Below, one piece after another: positions 33,607 through 43,461 of a DNA stretch of 64,000 nt (within the stretch, counting starts at the first letter, position 1; each line of letters starts with the position of its first letter). Position numbers and translations under genes: made by a program. The stretch is taken from contig NZ_NOWF01000006.1 in assembly GCF_002245355.1 (NCBI RefSeq), positions 1 through 64,000 on the forward strand, in the 5' to 3' direction. This stretch comes from Paludifilum halophilum. Its GTDB lineage: Bacteria > Bacillota > Bacilli > Thermoactinomycetales > DSM-45169. Below the pieces are notes generated by a model that did no database searches, was not told the origin of the DNA, and saw only the letters and a program-made list of their open reading frames with translations.

Positions 33607-34328
33607 TCCGGGTTCTTATCGTGGAAGACGACCCCATGGTGGCAGCGATTAACCAATCTTACCTGGATAGCATGCCGGGTTTTTCGTGTACGGAGATCGC
33701 CACAAAAGCGTCAGACGCGCTGGACTTCCTGGGCCGGAATTCGGTGGATCTCGTATTGCTGGACATTTTCATGCCGGGAAAAAGCGGGTTGGATCTGTTA
33801 AGGGAAATTCGAACCGGGAAAAAGGGGATCGATGTCATTGTGATCACGGCCGCCAGCGATATCCACAACATAAAAACGGCGTTGCGTCTGGGAGCGGTGG
33901 ATTATCTGATCAAACCCTTCACATTTGACCGACTGCAAGCCTCATTGGAACGGTATAAACAAGAACATAAAATGATGCAGGAACAAAAGAGATGGAACCA
34001 GGACGAACTGGACCGATTGTTACGGACCCGGGAGGGAACTGTCACCGCAAATCCCCCGGAGCTTCCCAAAGGTTTGACCCTGATCACATTGCGACGGGTG
34101 GTGAACTCCATTCTGAAAATGGACGAGGAGTTCTCCACCGAAGAGCTGGCCCATGAGGCCGGGATCTCTCGGGTATCCGCAAGGAAGTATCTAAATTTTC
34201 TAGTGGACATCGGACATTTATGGGTTAATATGGTTTACAAAACAGTTGGCCGTCCGGTCTATCAGTTTCATTTAACGAAAGAACATCGAGAGCGGATTCA
34301 ACCGTATCTGGAGGCGCCCGATCCATGA
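33603..34328 (+). CDS. malR: response regulator, CitB/DcuR family (MalR type)
   Basis: 241 residues. Receiver domain at 1-122 with acidic residues in VEDDPMV, the phosphoacceptor aspartate in LVLLDIFMPG, the switch threonine in VIVITAAS, and the lysine in YLIKPF. The C-terminal DNA-binding domain has a helix-turn-helix FSTEELAHEAGISRVSARKY and the ending TVGRPVYQFHL typical of CitB-family regulators. Partner of the kinase encoded just upstream; expected to activate the transporter gene 143 bp downstream. Confidence 0.9.
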   Translation: MIRVLIVEDDPMVAAINQSYLDSMPGFSCTEIATKASDALDFLGRNSVDLVLLDIFMPGKSGLDLLREIRTGKKGIDVIVITAASDIHNIKTALRLGAVDYLIKPFTFDRLQASLERYKQEHKMMQEQKRWNQDELDRLLRTREGTVTANPPELPKGLTLITLRRVVNSILKMDEEFSTEELAHEAGISRVSARKYLNFLVDIGHLWVNMVYKTVGRPVYQFHLTKEHRERIQPYLEAPDP

Positions 34329-34471
34329 CCGGTTCCTCTCGCTTCCTTTAGTTTAAAAATGCTTTTCTTATTTTCAAATTCTCTGCAAAGCCCCTTAGGT
34401 CATGTAGGATTGTAGACAGATTTATTCAGAATGTTTTTATCCACGATAACAATGGTCCAAGGGGAGATTAT

Positions 34472-35794
34472 ATGGCAGCAGAGAACAGACAAAGTATCCG
34501 TTCAGATGCGGTAGGCGGATTCTTATACAGCCGTTTGAAAGGGCTTTCATTGTTCAGTATTCCCGTCTTTACTTTCACCATTTTTACCGCGCTGGCGATT
34601 ACGGCGATGTATTTGGACTTATTACCTAAAGGGATGATCGGGGCTCTTTTGATGATGATCGTACTCGGGGAATTGTTCGGATGGATCGGGGATCATACAC
34701 CCGTCATACGGAGTTTTCTGGGCGGCGGTGCCATGGTGGCCATTTTCGCTTCAGCATATATGGTTTACAGCGGCCTCATGCCGAAGGAAACGGTGACAAC
34801 AATTACGGAATTCATGAAGTCCGGCGGTTTTTTGAACTTTTACATTGCCGCTTTGATTACCGGCAGTATCCTGGGGATGAATCCCCATCTGCTGGTGAAG
34901 GCAGGAGCTCGTTATGGCCTGCCTCTCCTTGCCGGTTTGTCGGGTTCCATTTTCATGGCGATACTGACCGGATTGCTTGTCGGTTTCAACATCAAGGAAG
35001 CCGTCCTGGTGATCGCGATGCCGATCATGGGGGGAGGCATGGGAGCAGGTGCTGTTCCTATATCCCAAATCTACTCGGAATTGATGGGAAGAGAACCGAC
35101 GTATTATCTTTCGGTGCTTGTTCCTGCTCTGGCTTTGGGGAATGTGTTCGCCATCATCTTCGGAGGTCTGTTGGATCAGTTGGGTAAGAGGGTACCACAG
35201 TTGTCGGGGAACGGCCGTTTGATGAAAAACATGGATGTTCGAGCCAAAAAAGAGCCAAAGTTTGACATCGCACTGATGGGCGCAGGATTACTCTCCGCTC
35301 TGATCTTTTTCTTACTGGGTCAGGTTCTCGCAGAATTCATTCCCCTTCACCCATACGCCCTCATGATCCTGTCGGTAGCTCTGGCAAAAATATTCAAATT
35401 ATTGCCGGAAACCGTGGAAGAAGGCGCCAGCCAGTGGTACGGGTTTGTGGCGAAAAACTGGACATTGGCACTCCTCGTCGGAATCGGCGTGGCTTACACG
35501 GACCTTGAGGCCGTACTCAATGCTCTCAGCATCGAATATGTGCTCATTGTATTTTCGGTTGTGCTGGGTGCCGCTCTGGGCTCCGGTCTCATTGGAAAAC
35601 TGGTGGGCTTTTATCCCATCGAAACGGCAATCACGGCGGGACTATGTATGGCGAACATGGGAGGAACGGGGGACGTAGCGGTCCTCTCGGCCTCAAAGCG
35701 GATGGAACTGATGCCTTTTGCCCAGATTTCCTCCCGGCTGGGCGGAGCCATCATCCTGCTTCTAGCCGGATTACTGATTCCAATCATCAGTTAA
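34472..35794 (+). CDS. maeN: 2-hydroxycarboxylate transporter family symporter (MaeN-like, Na+/malate)
   Basis: 440 residues, about 11 membrane segments. Two family-defining GGxG loops occur: MPIMGGGMGAGAVPISQIYS and CMANMGGTGDVAVLSASKRM. The family (CitS, CimH, MaeN) imports malate or citrate with sodium. The start ATG follows AAGGGGAG. The 143-bp upstream region, AT-rich with TTTATTCAGAATG and TTTTTATCCACGATAAC segments, is the probable target of the MalR-type regulator. The specific substrate rests on the linked MalKR-type genes. Confidence 0.9.
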   Translation: MAAENRQSIRSDAVGGFLYSRLKGLSLFSIPVFTFTIFTALAITAMYLDLLPKGMIGALLMMIVLGELFGWIGDHTPVIRSFLGGGAMVAIFASAYMVYSGLMPKETVTTITEFMKSGGFLNFYIAALITGSILGMNPHLLVKAGARYGLPLLAGLSGSIFMAILTGLLVGFNIKEAVLVIAMPIMGGGMGAGAVPISQIYSELMGREPTYYLSVLVPALALGNVFAIIFGGLLDQLGKRVPQLSGNGRLMKNMDVRAKKEPKFDIALMGAGLLSALIFFLLGQVLAEFIPLHPYALMILSVALAKIFKLLPETVEEGASQWYGFVAKNWTLALLVGIGVAYTDLEAVLNALSIEYVLIVFSVVLGAALGSGLIGKLVGFYPIETAITAGLCMANMGGTGDVAVLSASKRMELMPFAQISSRLGGAIILLLAGLLIPIIS

Positions 35795-35885
35795 TGCGTC
35801 CGCTGTCAGAGGAAGAAACATTCGAACCGGCTCGAATCCTGAGAGAGAAAACCACCCGGTATCAAGCCATGTGGAAAGGAATCCA

Positions 35886-35928
35886 AATCATAACCGACTC
35901 CCTCTACGTGAAGGAGTCGGTTATGATT
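35886..35928 (+). terminator. long stem-loop after maeN
   Basis: AATCATAACCGACTCC and GGAGTCGGTTATGATT make a 16-bp perfect stem with an 11-base loop. No T-tract follows, so it may be a terminator without U-run or an mRNA 3' stabiliser. Confidence 0.55.
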
Positions 35929-35967
35929 GCCCCCAAATATGTCTGAAGTACAATTTTTAAAATCAAA

Positions 35968-36011
35968 CCGGGAAAAACATCCCAATGGGCCATTTTCCAA
36001 ACCTTTTCGTA
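35968..36011 (+). repeat. block shared by both CRISPR clusters, copy 2
   Basis: Matches 25520-25561 (CCGGGAAAAACATC, then ATGGGC and a segment ending TTTTCCAAACCTTTTCGTA) and likewise precedes TATTTCGTATGACGAAAGGG and the first leader of its cluster. Confidence 0.65.
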
Positions 36012-36070
36012 GACAAAAAGCCCAAGCAAGAATCGATCCATGCTGGGCATTTATTTCGTATGACGAAAGG

Positions 36071-36236
36071 GTCGTCGATGTCCAGTAGAGCAAAAACCCC
36101 CGGGGATCGACGACATTTATCAAACCGGTGAATCCCTTGTTCTTAAAGGGAAAAACGGAAGAAAGCATTGTACTGAGGCGGATTTTAGGATATCTTATGG
36201 ATAAAGAGAAATGCCTTCGTCATGGGCCTTTTTGGG
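36071..36236 (+). promoter_or_regulatory. CRISPR leader 10
   Basis: 166 bp, same inverted repeat, TTGTAC box and a TATCTT box preceded by TTTAGGA; ends ATGGGCCTTTTTGGG. Confidence 0.85.
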
Positions 36237-36804
36237 GTTTGCAGTCTACCTATGAGGAATTGAAACTTGTGTGCATGGCACGGCACTGCCGCACCCCACT
36301 ACCAGTTTGCAGTCTACCTATGAGGAATTGAAACTCAACATCATATTCAAGGGCCTTTTTGGAAAGAAGGTTTGCAGTCTACCTATGAGGAATTGAAACC
36401 TTGATGACTGCGATTCTCTTGAACTTCATGTTCATCGGTTTGCAGTCTACCTATGAGGAATTGAAACTAGTCTGTCTGTTCATAGTTCCCCCCTGGTTCC
36501 TCAGTTTGCAGTCTACCTATGAGGAATTGAAACTCGATCATGATCTTGTGCAGATTGTTCGTTGATGCCGCGTTTCTAGTCTACCTATGAGGAATTGAAA
36601 CTGGACGTCCATCATGCTTCCTCCTCCAAAAAGACCCGCTCGTTTCTAGTCTACCTACGAGGAATTGAAACCCCACAATCAGCATCATGTTCCGTAATTT
36701 CTGCTGTGGTTTCCGAGCTACCTACGAGGAATTGAAACCTGATTCCACCTCTCGGGTTTGCTCCGGCGGCTCGAGTTACTAGACTACCTACAAAATACTG
36801 AAAT
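36237..36804 (+). CRISPR. CRISPR array 10 (9 repeats, 8 spacers)
   Basis: Repeats at 36237, 36305, 36370, 36438 and 36504 (all GTTTGCAGTC), 36572 and 36642 (GTTTCTAGTC), 36709 (GTTTCCGAGC) and the degenerate terminal copy 36775-36804. The last spacer is a diverged form of the recurrent CTGATTCCGCC one; type A trailer. Confidence 0.95.
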
Positions 36805-36920
36805 CTGACACTCAACTTACCTTTCTCAGTCGAACACCGGATTTCTACCTCCGACTAATCATCAACTCCGAGGCAGTTGCTAGACCCCTGCCGTATATAA
36901 ACTTTTCGTGCAACGAAATT

Positions 36921-37086
36921 GTCGTCGATGTCCGGTAGGGTAAAAACCCCCGGGGATCGACGACATTGACAAAACCGCTGAATCCCTTGTTCTCAACGGG
37001 AAAAGCGGAAAAAGGCATTGTACTAAGGCGGATTTTTGGGTATCTTATGGATAAAGGGATATGGCTTCGTCATGGGCTTTTTTGGG
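36921..37086 (+). promoter_or_regulatory. CRISPR leader 11
   Basis: 166 bp, same layout as leader 1; TTGTACTAAGGCGG instead of TTGTACTGAGGCGG. Confidence 0.85.
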
Positions 37087-37702
37087 GTTTCCGAGCTACC
37101 TACGAGGAATTGAAACTGGATGAGGCGCCACTAACTCAATTTGGGGTGATCCGTTTCCGAGCTACCTACGAGGAATTGAAACTTTGAACGGTTCTCTTCA
37201 GTCTGACTGTGAAGATGTGTTTCCGAGCTACCTACGAGGAATTGAAACTCGGCTTTCTTGGACAATTCAGCAGGGGTAATGTTGGTTTCCGAGCTACCTA
37301 CGAGGAATTGAAACGTTAAATTCTGGATCATTGAAACCCTCCTTACGGCTTCACGTTTCCGAGCTACCTACGAGGAATTGAAACTCGTTATTGTCTCTAC
37401 TAGTTTCCGAGCTACCTACGAGGAATTGAAACCATCAACGACCCCGGAAATTCCGGTGGCAAAAAAGGAGTTTCCGAGCTACCTACGAGGAATTGAAACT
37501 AGCTGATCTCCTGCGTGCTTCCTTCTGCGTACTCGTTTCCGAGCTACCTACGAGGAATTGAAACGTTCATTCATCCTCATCTCTCCTAGGTAGGTCCGGA
37601 TTGTTTCTAAGCTACCTATGAGGAATTGAAACGCGGAACCAGAAACCAAAACGCCTTTCCGAGTGTTTGGTTTCTAAGCTACCTACCTACAAGGAATCCA
37701 AA
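37087..37702 (+). CRISPR. CRISPR array 11 (10 repeats, 9 spacers)
   Basis: Repeats at 37087, 37153, 37219, 37285, 37355, 37403, 37470, 37535 (all GTTTCCGAGC...ACGAGGAATTGAAAC), 37603 (GTTTCTAAGC) and a decayed last one at 37670 (CTACCTACCTACAAGG). The spacer at 37385-37402 has only 18 bases, half the usual length. Confidence 0.95.
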
Positions 37703-37814
37703 AACCACCATTTCCACTACCCCCACCCATATCGGCCTTCATTGATCGCCCAGCCAACCCGGGTTCTCCAGACTGTCGGGCTGACAGCCGATTCCATAAA
37801 CCTCCCCACCCACC

Positions 37815-37851
37815 AAAAAAGCCAAGCGGAAAAATCCGCCTGGCTTTTTTT
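37815..37851. terminator. bidirectional terminator between CRISPR cluster 2 and the carboxypeptidase gene
   Basis: Six A, GCCAAGCGGA, loop, TCCGCCTGGC, seven T. Ends array transcripts on the plus strand and the convergent peptidase transcript on the minus strand. Confidence 0.9.
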
Positions 37852-37907
37852 GATCGCTTTTTGGTTCGTTTTACCGGGCGCCGGTCGATTCCGGCCAGCG
37901 GTCCGGT

Positions 37908-40259
37908 TTATTGTTTATGGAACACGGCGTTGGACAGGTAGCGGTACAGGTAATCCGTGTGACCGCGGAATCCGGGTTCCAGTCCGATCAGGGTGACATC
38001 CTGTTCCTTCTCCTGGACGATGACGGGTTGTCCTTCGGCCTGATCCTTCCCTTTCCAGTGACCGGAGTGGAAGAAATCCCCGTCAGAGTAGGAAGCGGCC
38101 ACCGTCGCCCCGCCGGTGTCGGAGTACCAGCCCGGGCGATAAACAAAGCCCAAGTCCCGGTCTCCGTAACCGGCGGTCAGTTCCGTATCACCGTTCTCCA
38201 CATGGACGATCCCGTTGCTGTTGGTCCCGCCGTGATGAACGGTCACCTCCGTCAAGTCCAATTTGGCAGTCGCCTCGGAGGCGGAGGAACCCACCGCGAT
38301 AAATTTGCCGCCTTTGTCCACAAATTGGTTCACATTCCGTTGAAATGCTTCGTACTGGTCGGCATCCTCCAATCCGAACTCCTTATTGGCTTTACTCAAC
38401 TCCGTGGAGATCATCCGGGAGGTCCCGCTGTATACAAAAACATCGTAAGGGGCCAGCCCTTCTTCAGCCACTGTCCGGGGATGCAATTCCGTCACCTGGA
38501 AACCGAGACGTTCCAAGGCCGTTCTCGTACCGGCATGGGATTGTTGTTTGTTGATTCCCCCGTCTTTCAGGATGGCTACTTTTAACGATTCCAGGGAATG
38601 GGCTCTTTCCGGAACGGAGGATGAATGAAGGGTGAGACCGGACCGGCGCACCGCCTTTTTCAAGACGGAACCTTTTTGAGCCTCCACATAAAAGTCACCC
38701 TTTTGATCCCGCTTAACCGGGATTCCCTTTTGCAGCAGGTGATTCACTAGGTTGACCGCTTCCACCGATTGGTTGGGAATCTGATAGGGACCTTTCCCCT
38801 CCAAGGAGCCGTGCTTTTTCACTTTCTTTTTCACCGGAGAAGAGTCCGCCTCGACAAACTGATCCACCGGGTCAGCCTGGAAGCCCCATAACTCCGGCAG
38901 ACTCCAGGCGGAAATATCATACATGTTCGGAGTGTCCTCCGTGATATCCTCGCCGTCCCACAGCATGGTGTTTGCCAGTCCGGCTTTCGCTTGATCCATC
39001 GGAACCACGAACGTGCCGGCGGGATACCGCTTTCCTCCGGCTTGGAAGGCATCCTTGGCCCGTTCCACCCGGATCCCGTTGTCGATGAGATGGTTCACCG
39101 CTTGATGGGTCGCATTCGGCTGATCCTCATCCACAGGCAGGATATACGTCTTCGCGAAGAAACCTTCCTTGTGGTGGGGATGATCGAAGTTGATCCCTCT
39201 GCGGAACATCTCCAGCTGATCGCGGATCATGCCTTCCTTGTTTTCCGTGGCGAACTTCAAGGCCCCCATTACAGCATCCATCTGCCAGCGAACCCCGTCC
39301 CATTCGTTGGTGGGGGCTTCCAGGGTGTAGGCGAAGGCTCCGTGATACATCGCATACATCGGGGTGAAGATCGGCGGATAGTCGTCCCACCCTGCTTCGC
39401 CGTCCCGCTGAGGAATGTAGGTCCCCTTCATATTCCGATACAAGTCCGTCTCATAAGCATCCCGGTTTCCGACCACTTCCGCTTCCATCGCTTCCGCCTG
39501 GTCCTGGGACCACTTGGAGAACAGGTCGTATTCATAGTTGGGGTTATGCGGCGGCGTACAGGGCTCCATCAACCCGGGATTTTCCTCACTGTATTTCACA
39601 TACCCGTGCAGGTCGAGCAGGACCATCGGGTTCCAGCGTGTGATCAGGTCGACCATTTGCCGCGTTTCCGGCTGGGACTGCGTGATAAAGTCCCGGTTCA
39701 GGTCGAAACCTTCGGAATTGAACCGAGTGGCGGACCAACGCCCGTCGGGATTGGCGGATACATTAAAGATGAGAACGTTGTTTTCCAGAATCGATTTCGT
39801 GGCGGGATCATTTTGAGTGGCGAACCGTTCCAACAGCTTCAGAACGGCATCACTCCCGGCAAACTCGGTACCGTGAATGGAACCGTTGATCAAAATCGGC
39901 ACCTTAAAATCCACATCTTTGCCGGTGAAGCTTTCCGCCTTCATCTCACTCTTAAACATCTGTTTGCGCATGTTCCGGTATTTGCTGAAGTGTTTTTGGG
40001 AACCCGGCTCGGCGACTGTCACCACATACATATCGTGACCCCCCGCCGACTGACCGGACACCTTCACCGAAACCCGGCGACTCTCCTGTTCCAACTGTTT
40101 GAGAGTCTCCTCAAACTTCGAATACTTAACGAAATCATAATGCTTTTCATTAAACAGACTGCGATCCGCTTCTTCTCCGTCGTGGTGGGCTTGTACCGCA
40201 ACCGGCGAAAAAACCATCACCACGACCAATAGGAATACGAGAAACCCTTTCTTATTCAA
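37908..40259 (-). CDS. secreted M14-family zinc carboxypeptidase
   Basis: About 783 residues from the TTG at 40259, which follows GGGGGG and gives a clean signal peptide (NKKGFLVFLLVVVMVFSPVA); an in-frame ATG at 40316 would add 19 residues. The catalytic domain carries the zinc motif HxxE in NGSIHGTEFAG, the substrate-binding arginine in FDLNRDF, the third zinc ligand in LLDLHGY, and the probable catalytic glutamate in FAYTLEAPTNEWDG. A large C-terminal part (about 430-783) resembles the extra domains of long secreted M14 enzymes. It likely degrades external peptides. Confidence 0.9.
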   Translation of the reverse strand: MNKKGFLVFLLVVVMVFSPVAVQAHHDGEEADRSLFNEKHYDFVKYSKFEETLKQLEQESRRVSVKVSGQSAGGHDMYVVTVAEPGSQKHFSKYRNMRKQMFKSEMKAESFTGKDVDFKVPILINGSIHGTEFAGSDAVLKLLERFATQNDPATKSILENNVLIFNVSANPDGRWSATRFNSEGFDLNRDFITQSQPETRQMVDLITRWNPMVLLDLHGYVKYSEENPGLMEPCTPPHNPNYEYDLFSKWSQDQAEAMEAEVVGNRDAYETDLYRNMKGTYIPQRDGEAGWDDYPPIFTPMYAMYHGAFAYTLEAPTNEWDGVRWQMDAVMGALKFATENKEGMIRDQLEMFRRGINFDHPHHKEGFFAKTYILPVDEDQPNATHQAVNHLIDNGIRVERAKDAFQAGGKRYPAGTFVVPMDQAKAGLANTMLWDGEDITEDTPNMYDISAWSLPELWGFQADPVDQFVEADSSPVKKKVKKHGSLEGKGPYQIPNQSVEAVNLVNHLLQKGIPVKRDQKGDFYVEAQKGSVLKKAVRRSGLTLHSSSVPERAHSLESLKVAILKDGGINKQQSHAGTRTALERLGFQVTELHPRTVAEEGLAPYDVFVYSGTSRMISTELSKANKEFGLEDADQYEAFQRNVNQFVDKGGKFIAVGSSASEATAKLDLTEVTVHHGGTNSNGIVHVENGDTELTAGYGDRDLGFVYRPGWYSDTGGATVAASYSDGDFFHSGHWKGKDQAEGQPVIVQEKEQDVTLIGLEPGFRGHTDYLYRYLSNAVFHKQ

Positions 40260-40437
40260 CCGCTGCCCCCCCTGTACAATTATGAATCGGGTCCGATTTT
40301 GGACCCGGCGCTTCATTTCTTCGCTGATGATCCTCAGAATTCCTTTTTATTTTTTGTAACATAAAAAAGTTTCCGATATCAGGAAGGCCCATCGGACAGG
40401 AGGAGATGACTTGAAGTCCGCTTTCATCCATGACACC

Positions 40438-40480
40438 AAACCGCCCCCGGACTCCGATTCTCGGGGGCGGCTTTTGTTTG
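40438..40480 (-). terminator. terminator after aceA
   Basis: CCGCCCCCG...CGGGGGCGG stem (40441-40470) with short T-rich flanks; six bases after the aceA stop. Confidence 0.65.
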
Positions 40481-40485
40481 AGAAA

Positions 40486-41766
40486 TTATGCCGTAAACTG
40501 ATCTTCCTCGGTGGAACCTTTCAAAGCGGTCGTAGAGGAAGTACCTCCGGAGATGACCATGGAAACGGCGTCGAAGTAGCCGGTTCCCACCTCCCGCTGG
40601 TGACGGGTGGCGGTGTAACCCTTCGCTTCGTTGGCGAACTCCTTCTGCTGCAGCTGGGAATAGGCGGCCATGCCGCTTTCCTTGTAGCCCCGGGCCAGCT
40701 CAAACATGCTGTTGTTCAGGGCGTGGAAACCGGCCAGAGTGACAAACTGGAACCGATATCCCATCTCGCCCAATTCGTCCTGGAACCGGGCGATGGTCTC
40801 TTCGCTCAGTTTCTTCTTCCAGTTGAAGGAGGGAGAGCAGTTATAGGCCAGCATTTTGCCGGGATATTCGGCGTGAATCGCCTCGGCGAACCGGCGGGCT
40901 TCCTCCAAATCAGGAGTGGACGTCTCACACCAGATCAGGTCGGCGTAGGGGGCGTAGGCCAATCCGCGGGCAATCGCCGTCTCCAGACCGCTCCGCTGAC
41001 GGAAGAATCCTTCCGCCGTCCGTTCCCCGGTCAAGAACCGATGGTCCCGAGGATCGGTATCGCTGGTGATCAGCTGGGCGGCGTTGGCATCCGTGCGGGC
41101 GACCAGCACCGTGGGGACACCCATCACATCCGCCGCCAACCGGGCCGCATGAAGGTTCCTTACTGCCTGTTTTGTGGGAATCAACACCTTGCCGCCGAGA
41201 TGGCCGCATTTTTTCTCCGAGGCCAGCTGATCTTCAAAATGGACCCCTGCCGCCCCGGCTTCGATCATTCCCTTCATTAGCTCAAATACATTCAGGGGAC
41301 CGCCGAACCCGGCTTCCGCATCGGCTACAATCGGAGCAAACCAATCGATATCATGATTGCCCTCGGCGTGTTCGATCTGGTCAGCCCGCTGCAGGGCCTG
41401 ATTGATCCGTTTCACTACATGGGGAACACTGTTCGCCGGATACAGGCTCTGATCGGGGTACATCTGCCCGGCCAGGTTGGCATCCGCCGCCACTTGCCAA
41501 CCGGAAAGATAGATCGCTTGGAGACCGGCCTTCACTTGTTGAACAGCCTGGTTTCCGGTCAAAGCACCCAACGCTTTTACATAAGGCTCCTCGTGCAACA
41601 AGTCCCACAGTTTTTCCGCTCCCCGACGGGCCAGCGTATGCTCAATCCGCACTGATCCCCGCAATTTCAAAACATCCTCCGGTGTATAAGGGCGCTCGAT
41701 CCCCTTCCAACGCCGGTCATGGTCCCATTCCGCTTGCAGCTTCTTCGCTTCCTGTTGATCGATCAT
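40486..41766 (-). CDS. aceA: isocitrate lyase
   Basis: Splits isocitrate into glyoxylate and succinate, the first step of the glyoxylate shunt. 426 residues, the normal length for the bacterial form. The catalytic cysteine motif [14 protein letters not shown] and the upstream FEDQLASE are present, as are [20 protein letters not shown] (metal site) and [10 protein letters not shown]. It lies 28 bp after aceB on the same strand, so the two enzymes are cotranscribed. Growth on acetate or fatty acids is implied, consistent with ActP at 46064-47569. Confidence 0.97.
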   Translation of the reverse strand: MIDQQEAKKLQAEWDHDRRWKGIERPYTPEDVLKLRGSVRIEHTLARRGAEKLWDLLHEEPYVKALGALTGNQAVQQVKAGLQAIYLSGWQVAADANLAGQMYPDQSLYPANSVPHVVKRINQALQRADQIEHAEGNHDIDWFAPIVADAEAGFGGPLNVFELMKGMIEAGAAGVHFEDQLASEKKCGHLGGKVLIPTKQAVRNLHAARLAADVMGVPTVLVARTDANAAQLITSDTDPRDHRFLTGERTAEGFFRQRSGLETAIARGLAYAPYADLIWCETSTPDLEEARRFAEAIHAEYPGKMLAYNCSPSFNWKKKLSEETIARFQDELGEMGYRFQFVTLAGFHALNNSMFELARGYKESGMAAYSQLQQKEFANEAKGYTATRHQREVGTGYFDAVSMVISGGTSSTTALKGSTEEDQFTA

Positions 41767-41794
41767 ATGAATCCCTCTCCTTTTTTCCGGATGG

Positions 41795-43417
41795 TTAAAG
41801 CAAGTCGTATCCCGGTATGGTCAAAAAGTCTTCAAACGCCTCCTGAATGGTCAACTGGTCGAAGAGCTCCTTCGCTTCTTCAAACCTCCCCTCCGCAAAC
41901 GACTTTTCCCCGATCCGCTCCCGGATCTTGGCCAATTCTTCCTCCATCATCTTGCGGAAAAGCTCCACCGTCACCTTTCGTCCGTCTTCCAGGATTCCTT
42001 CGGGATGACGAATCCACTGCCACACCTGGGCTCTGGCGATCTCCGCCGTGGCGGCGTCCTCCATCAGATGGTTGATCGCCACCGCTCCGTATCCCCGAAG
42101 CCAGGCTTCGATGTACTGAAGACCGACGGAAATATTGTTGCGCAGACCTTCTTCGGTGATATTCCCCTGCGGGACCCGGCGCAGATCTTCGGCGGTTACC
42201 CGGACATCCTCCCTTTTTCGGTCGATTTGATTGGGATGGAGCATATGCTTATCGAAGATCTCCTTGGCCACAGCGACCAATGCCGGGTGAGCCACCCAGG
42301 TGCCGTCGTGACCGTCCAGGGCTTCCCGCTCCTTATCCACCCGCACCTTGGCCAGTGCCTTTTCATTGGCCTCCGGATCGTTTCGAACCGGAATCTGCGC
42401 CGCCATCCCGCCGATACAGGGAGCGTTTCGCCTATGGCAGGTTTGAACCGCCAGCAACGTGTAAGACCGCATAAAAGGCACCGTCATCGTCACCTGGGCC
42501 CGGTCAGGCAAAATCACATCCGGCCGGTTGCGGAACCGTTTGATATAGCTGAAGATGTAGTCCCAACGCCCGCAGTTCAACCCGGCGGAATGCTCCCGGA
42601 GCTCGTAAAGGATTTCATCCATCTCATAGGCGGCCGTAATCGTCTCGATCAGTACCGTCGCTTTGATCGTCCCCCGGGCGATTTTCAATTGTTCCTGAGC
42701 AAAGATAAAGACATCGTTCCAAAGCCGGGCCTCCTGATGGCTTTCCATTTTCGGGAGATAAAAGTAAGGGCCGGAACCCTGTTTTAACAAGGTTTTGGCG
42801 TTATGGAAAAAATAAAGCCCAAAATCGAGCAATCCGGCAGGAACCGGCCGGCCATCCACCCGCACGTGTTTCTCATCCAAGTGCCATCCGCGGGGCCGGA
42901 CGATCAACACCGCCGGCTTCTCCGCCAGCTTGTAGCTCTTTCCCCGGGAATCGGTAAAATCGATGTTTCGGTTGATCGCGTCCCGCAGATTCAGCTGTCC
43001 CTGGATGGTATTCTCCCAAGTGGGGGAGTTGGCGTCCTCCAGGTCGGCCATGAAGACCTTGGCCCCGGAATTGAGGGCGTTGATGACCATTTTTCGGTCT
43101 CCGGCAGGACCGGTAATCTCTACCCGACGATCTCGAAGATCATGGGGAAGCGGTTCGATCGACCAGGAACGATTACGGATCTCCTCCGTTTCTGGAAGGA
43201 ACTCCGGTCCTTTCCCCTCATTGATTTCCCGTTGGCGTTCCTCTCTGTCATATAACAGCTGATCCCTTGAATCGGAAAAACGTCGCGCCAGCTCAGTTAC
43301 AAATTCCATCGCTTCCGGCGTCAAAATCTCGGCGTATGCATCAGTGATCTTCCCTTTCACTTCCATACAGGACGGAAAAGAAGTGGTACTCACGGATGTC
43401 GTCACTCCCTTCATCAA
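41795..43417 (-). CDS. aceB: malate synthase A
   Basis: Condenses glyoxylate with acetyl-CoA to malate, second step of the glyoxylate shunt. 540 residues. Motifs include [57 protein letters not shown] and [17 protein letters not shown]. Two ATG codons lie in tandem at the start (43417 and 43414); a promoter with TTGTCA and TATAAT lies 45-74 bp upstream. First gene of the aceB-aceA operon. Confidence 0.97.
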   Translation of the reverse strand: MMKGVTTSVSTTSFPSCMEVKGKITDAYAEILTPEAMEFVTELARRFSDSRDQLLYDREERQREINEGKGPEFLPETEEIRNRSWSIEPLPHDLRDRRVEITGPAGDRKMVINALNSGAKVFMADLEDANSPTWENTIQGQLNLRDAINRNIDFTDSRGKSYKLAEKPAVLIVRPRGWHLDEKHVRVDGRPVPAGLLDFGLYFFHNAKTLLKQGSGPYFYLPKMESHQEARLWNDVFIFAQEQLKIARGTIKATVLIETITAAYEMDEILYELREHSAGLNCGRWDYIFSYIKRFRNRPDVILPDRAQVTMTVPFMRSYTLLAVQTCHRRNAPCIGGMAAQIPVRNDPEANEKALAKVRVDKEREALDGHDGTWVAHPALVAVAKEIFDKHMLHPNQIDRKREDVRVTAEDLRRVPQGNITEEGLRNNISVGLQYIEAWLRGYGAVAINHLMEDAATAEIARAQVWQWIRHPEGILEDGRKVTVELFRKMMEEELAKIRERIGEKSFAEGRFEEAKELFDQLTIQEAFEDFLTIPGYDLL

Positions 43418-43461
43418 AAGCGATCGAATCTGTTAAGGTACAGATTGATAACTTGTTTTGT

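Noticed and set aside
25843-37331. Many short open frames across the CRISPR arrays with recurring peptides such as YLRGIET or FQFLVGSLET
   Set aside because: They are translations of the repeat units in either strand; the recurring peptide is the repeat itself.
37911-40232. Large plus-strand frames opposite the carboxypeptidase gene
   Set aside because: The minus strand encodes an intact M14 enzyme with all catalytic motifs; these are antisense shadows.
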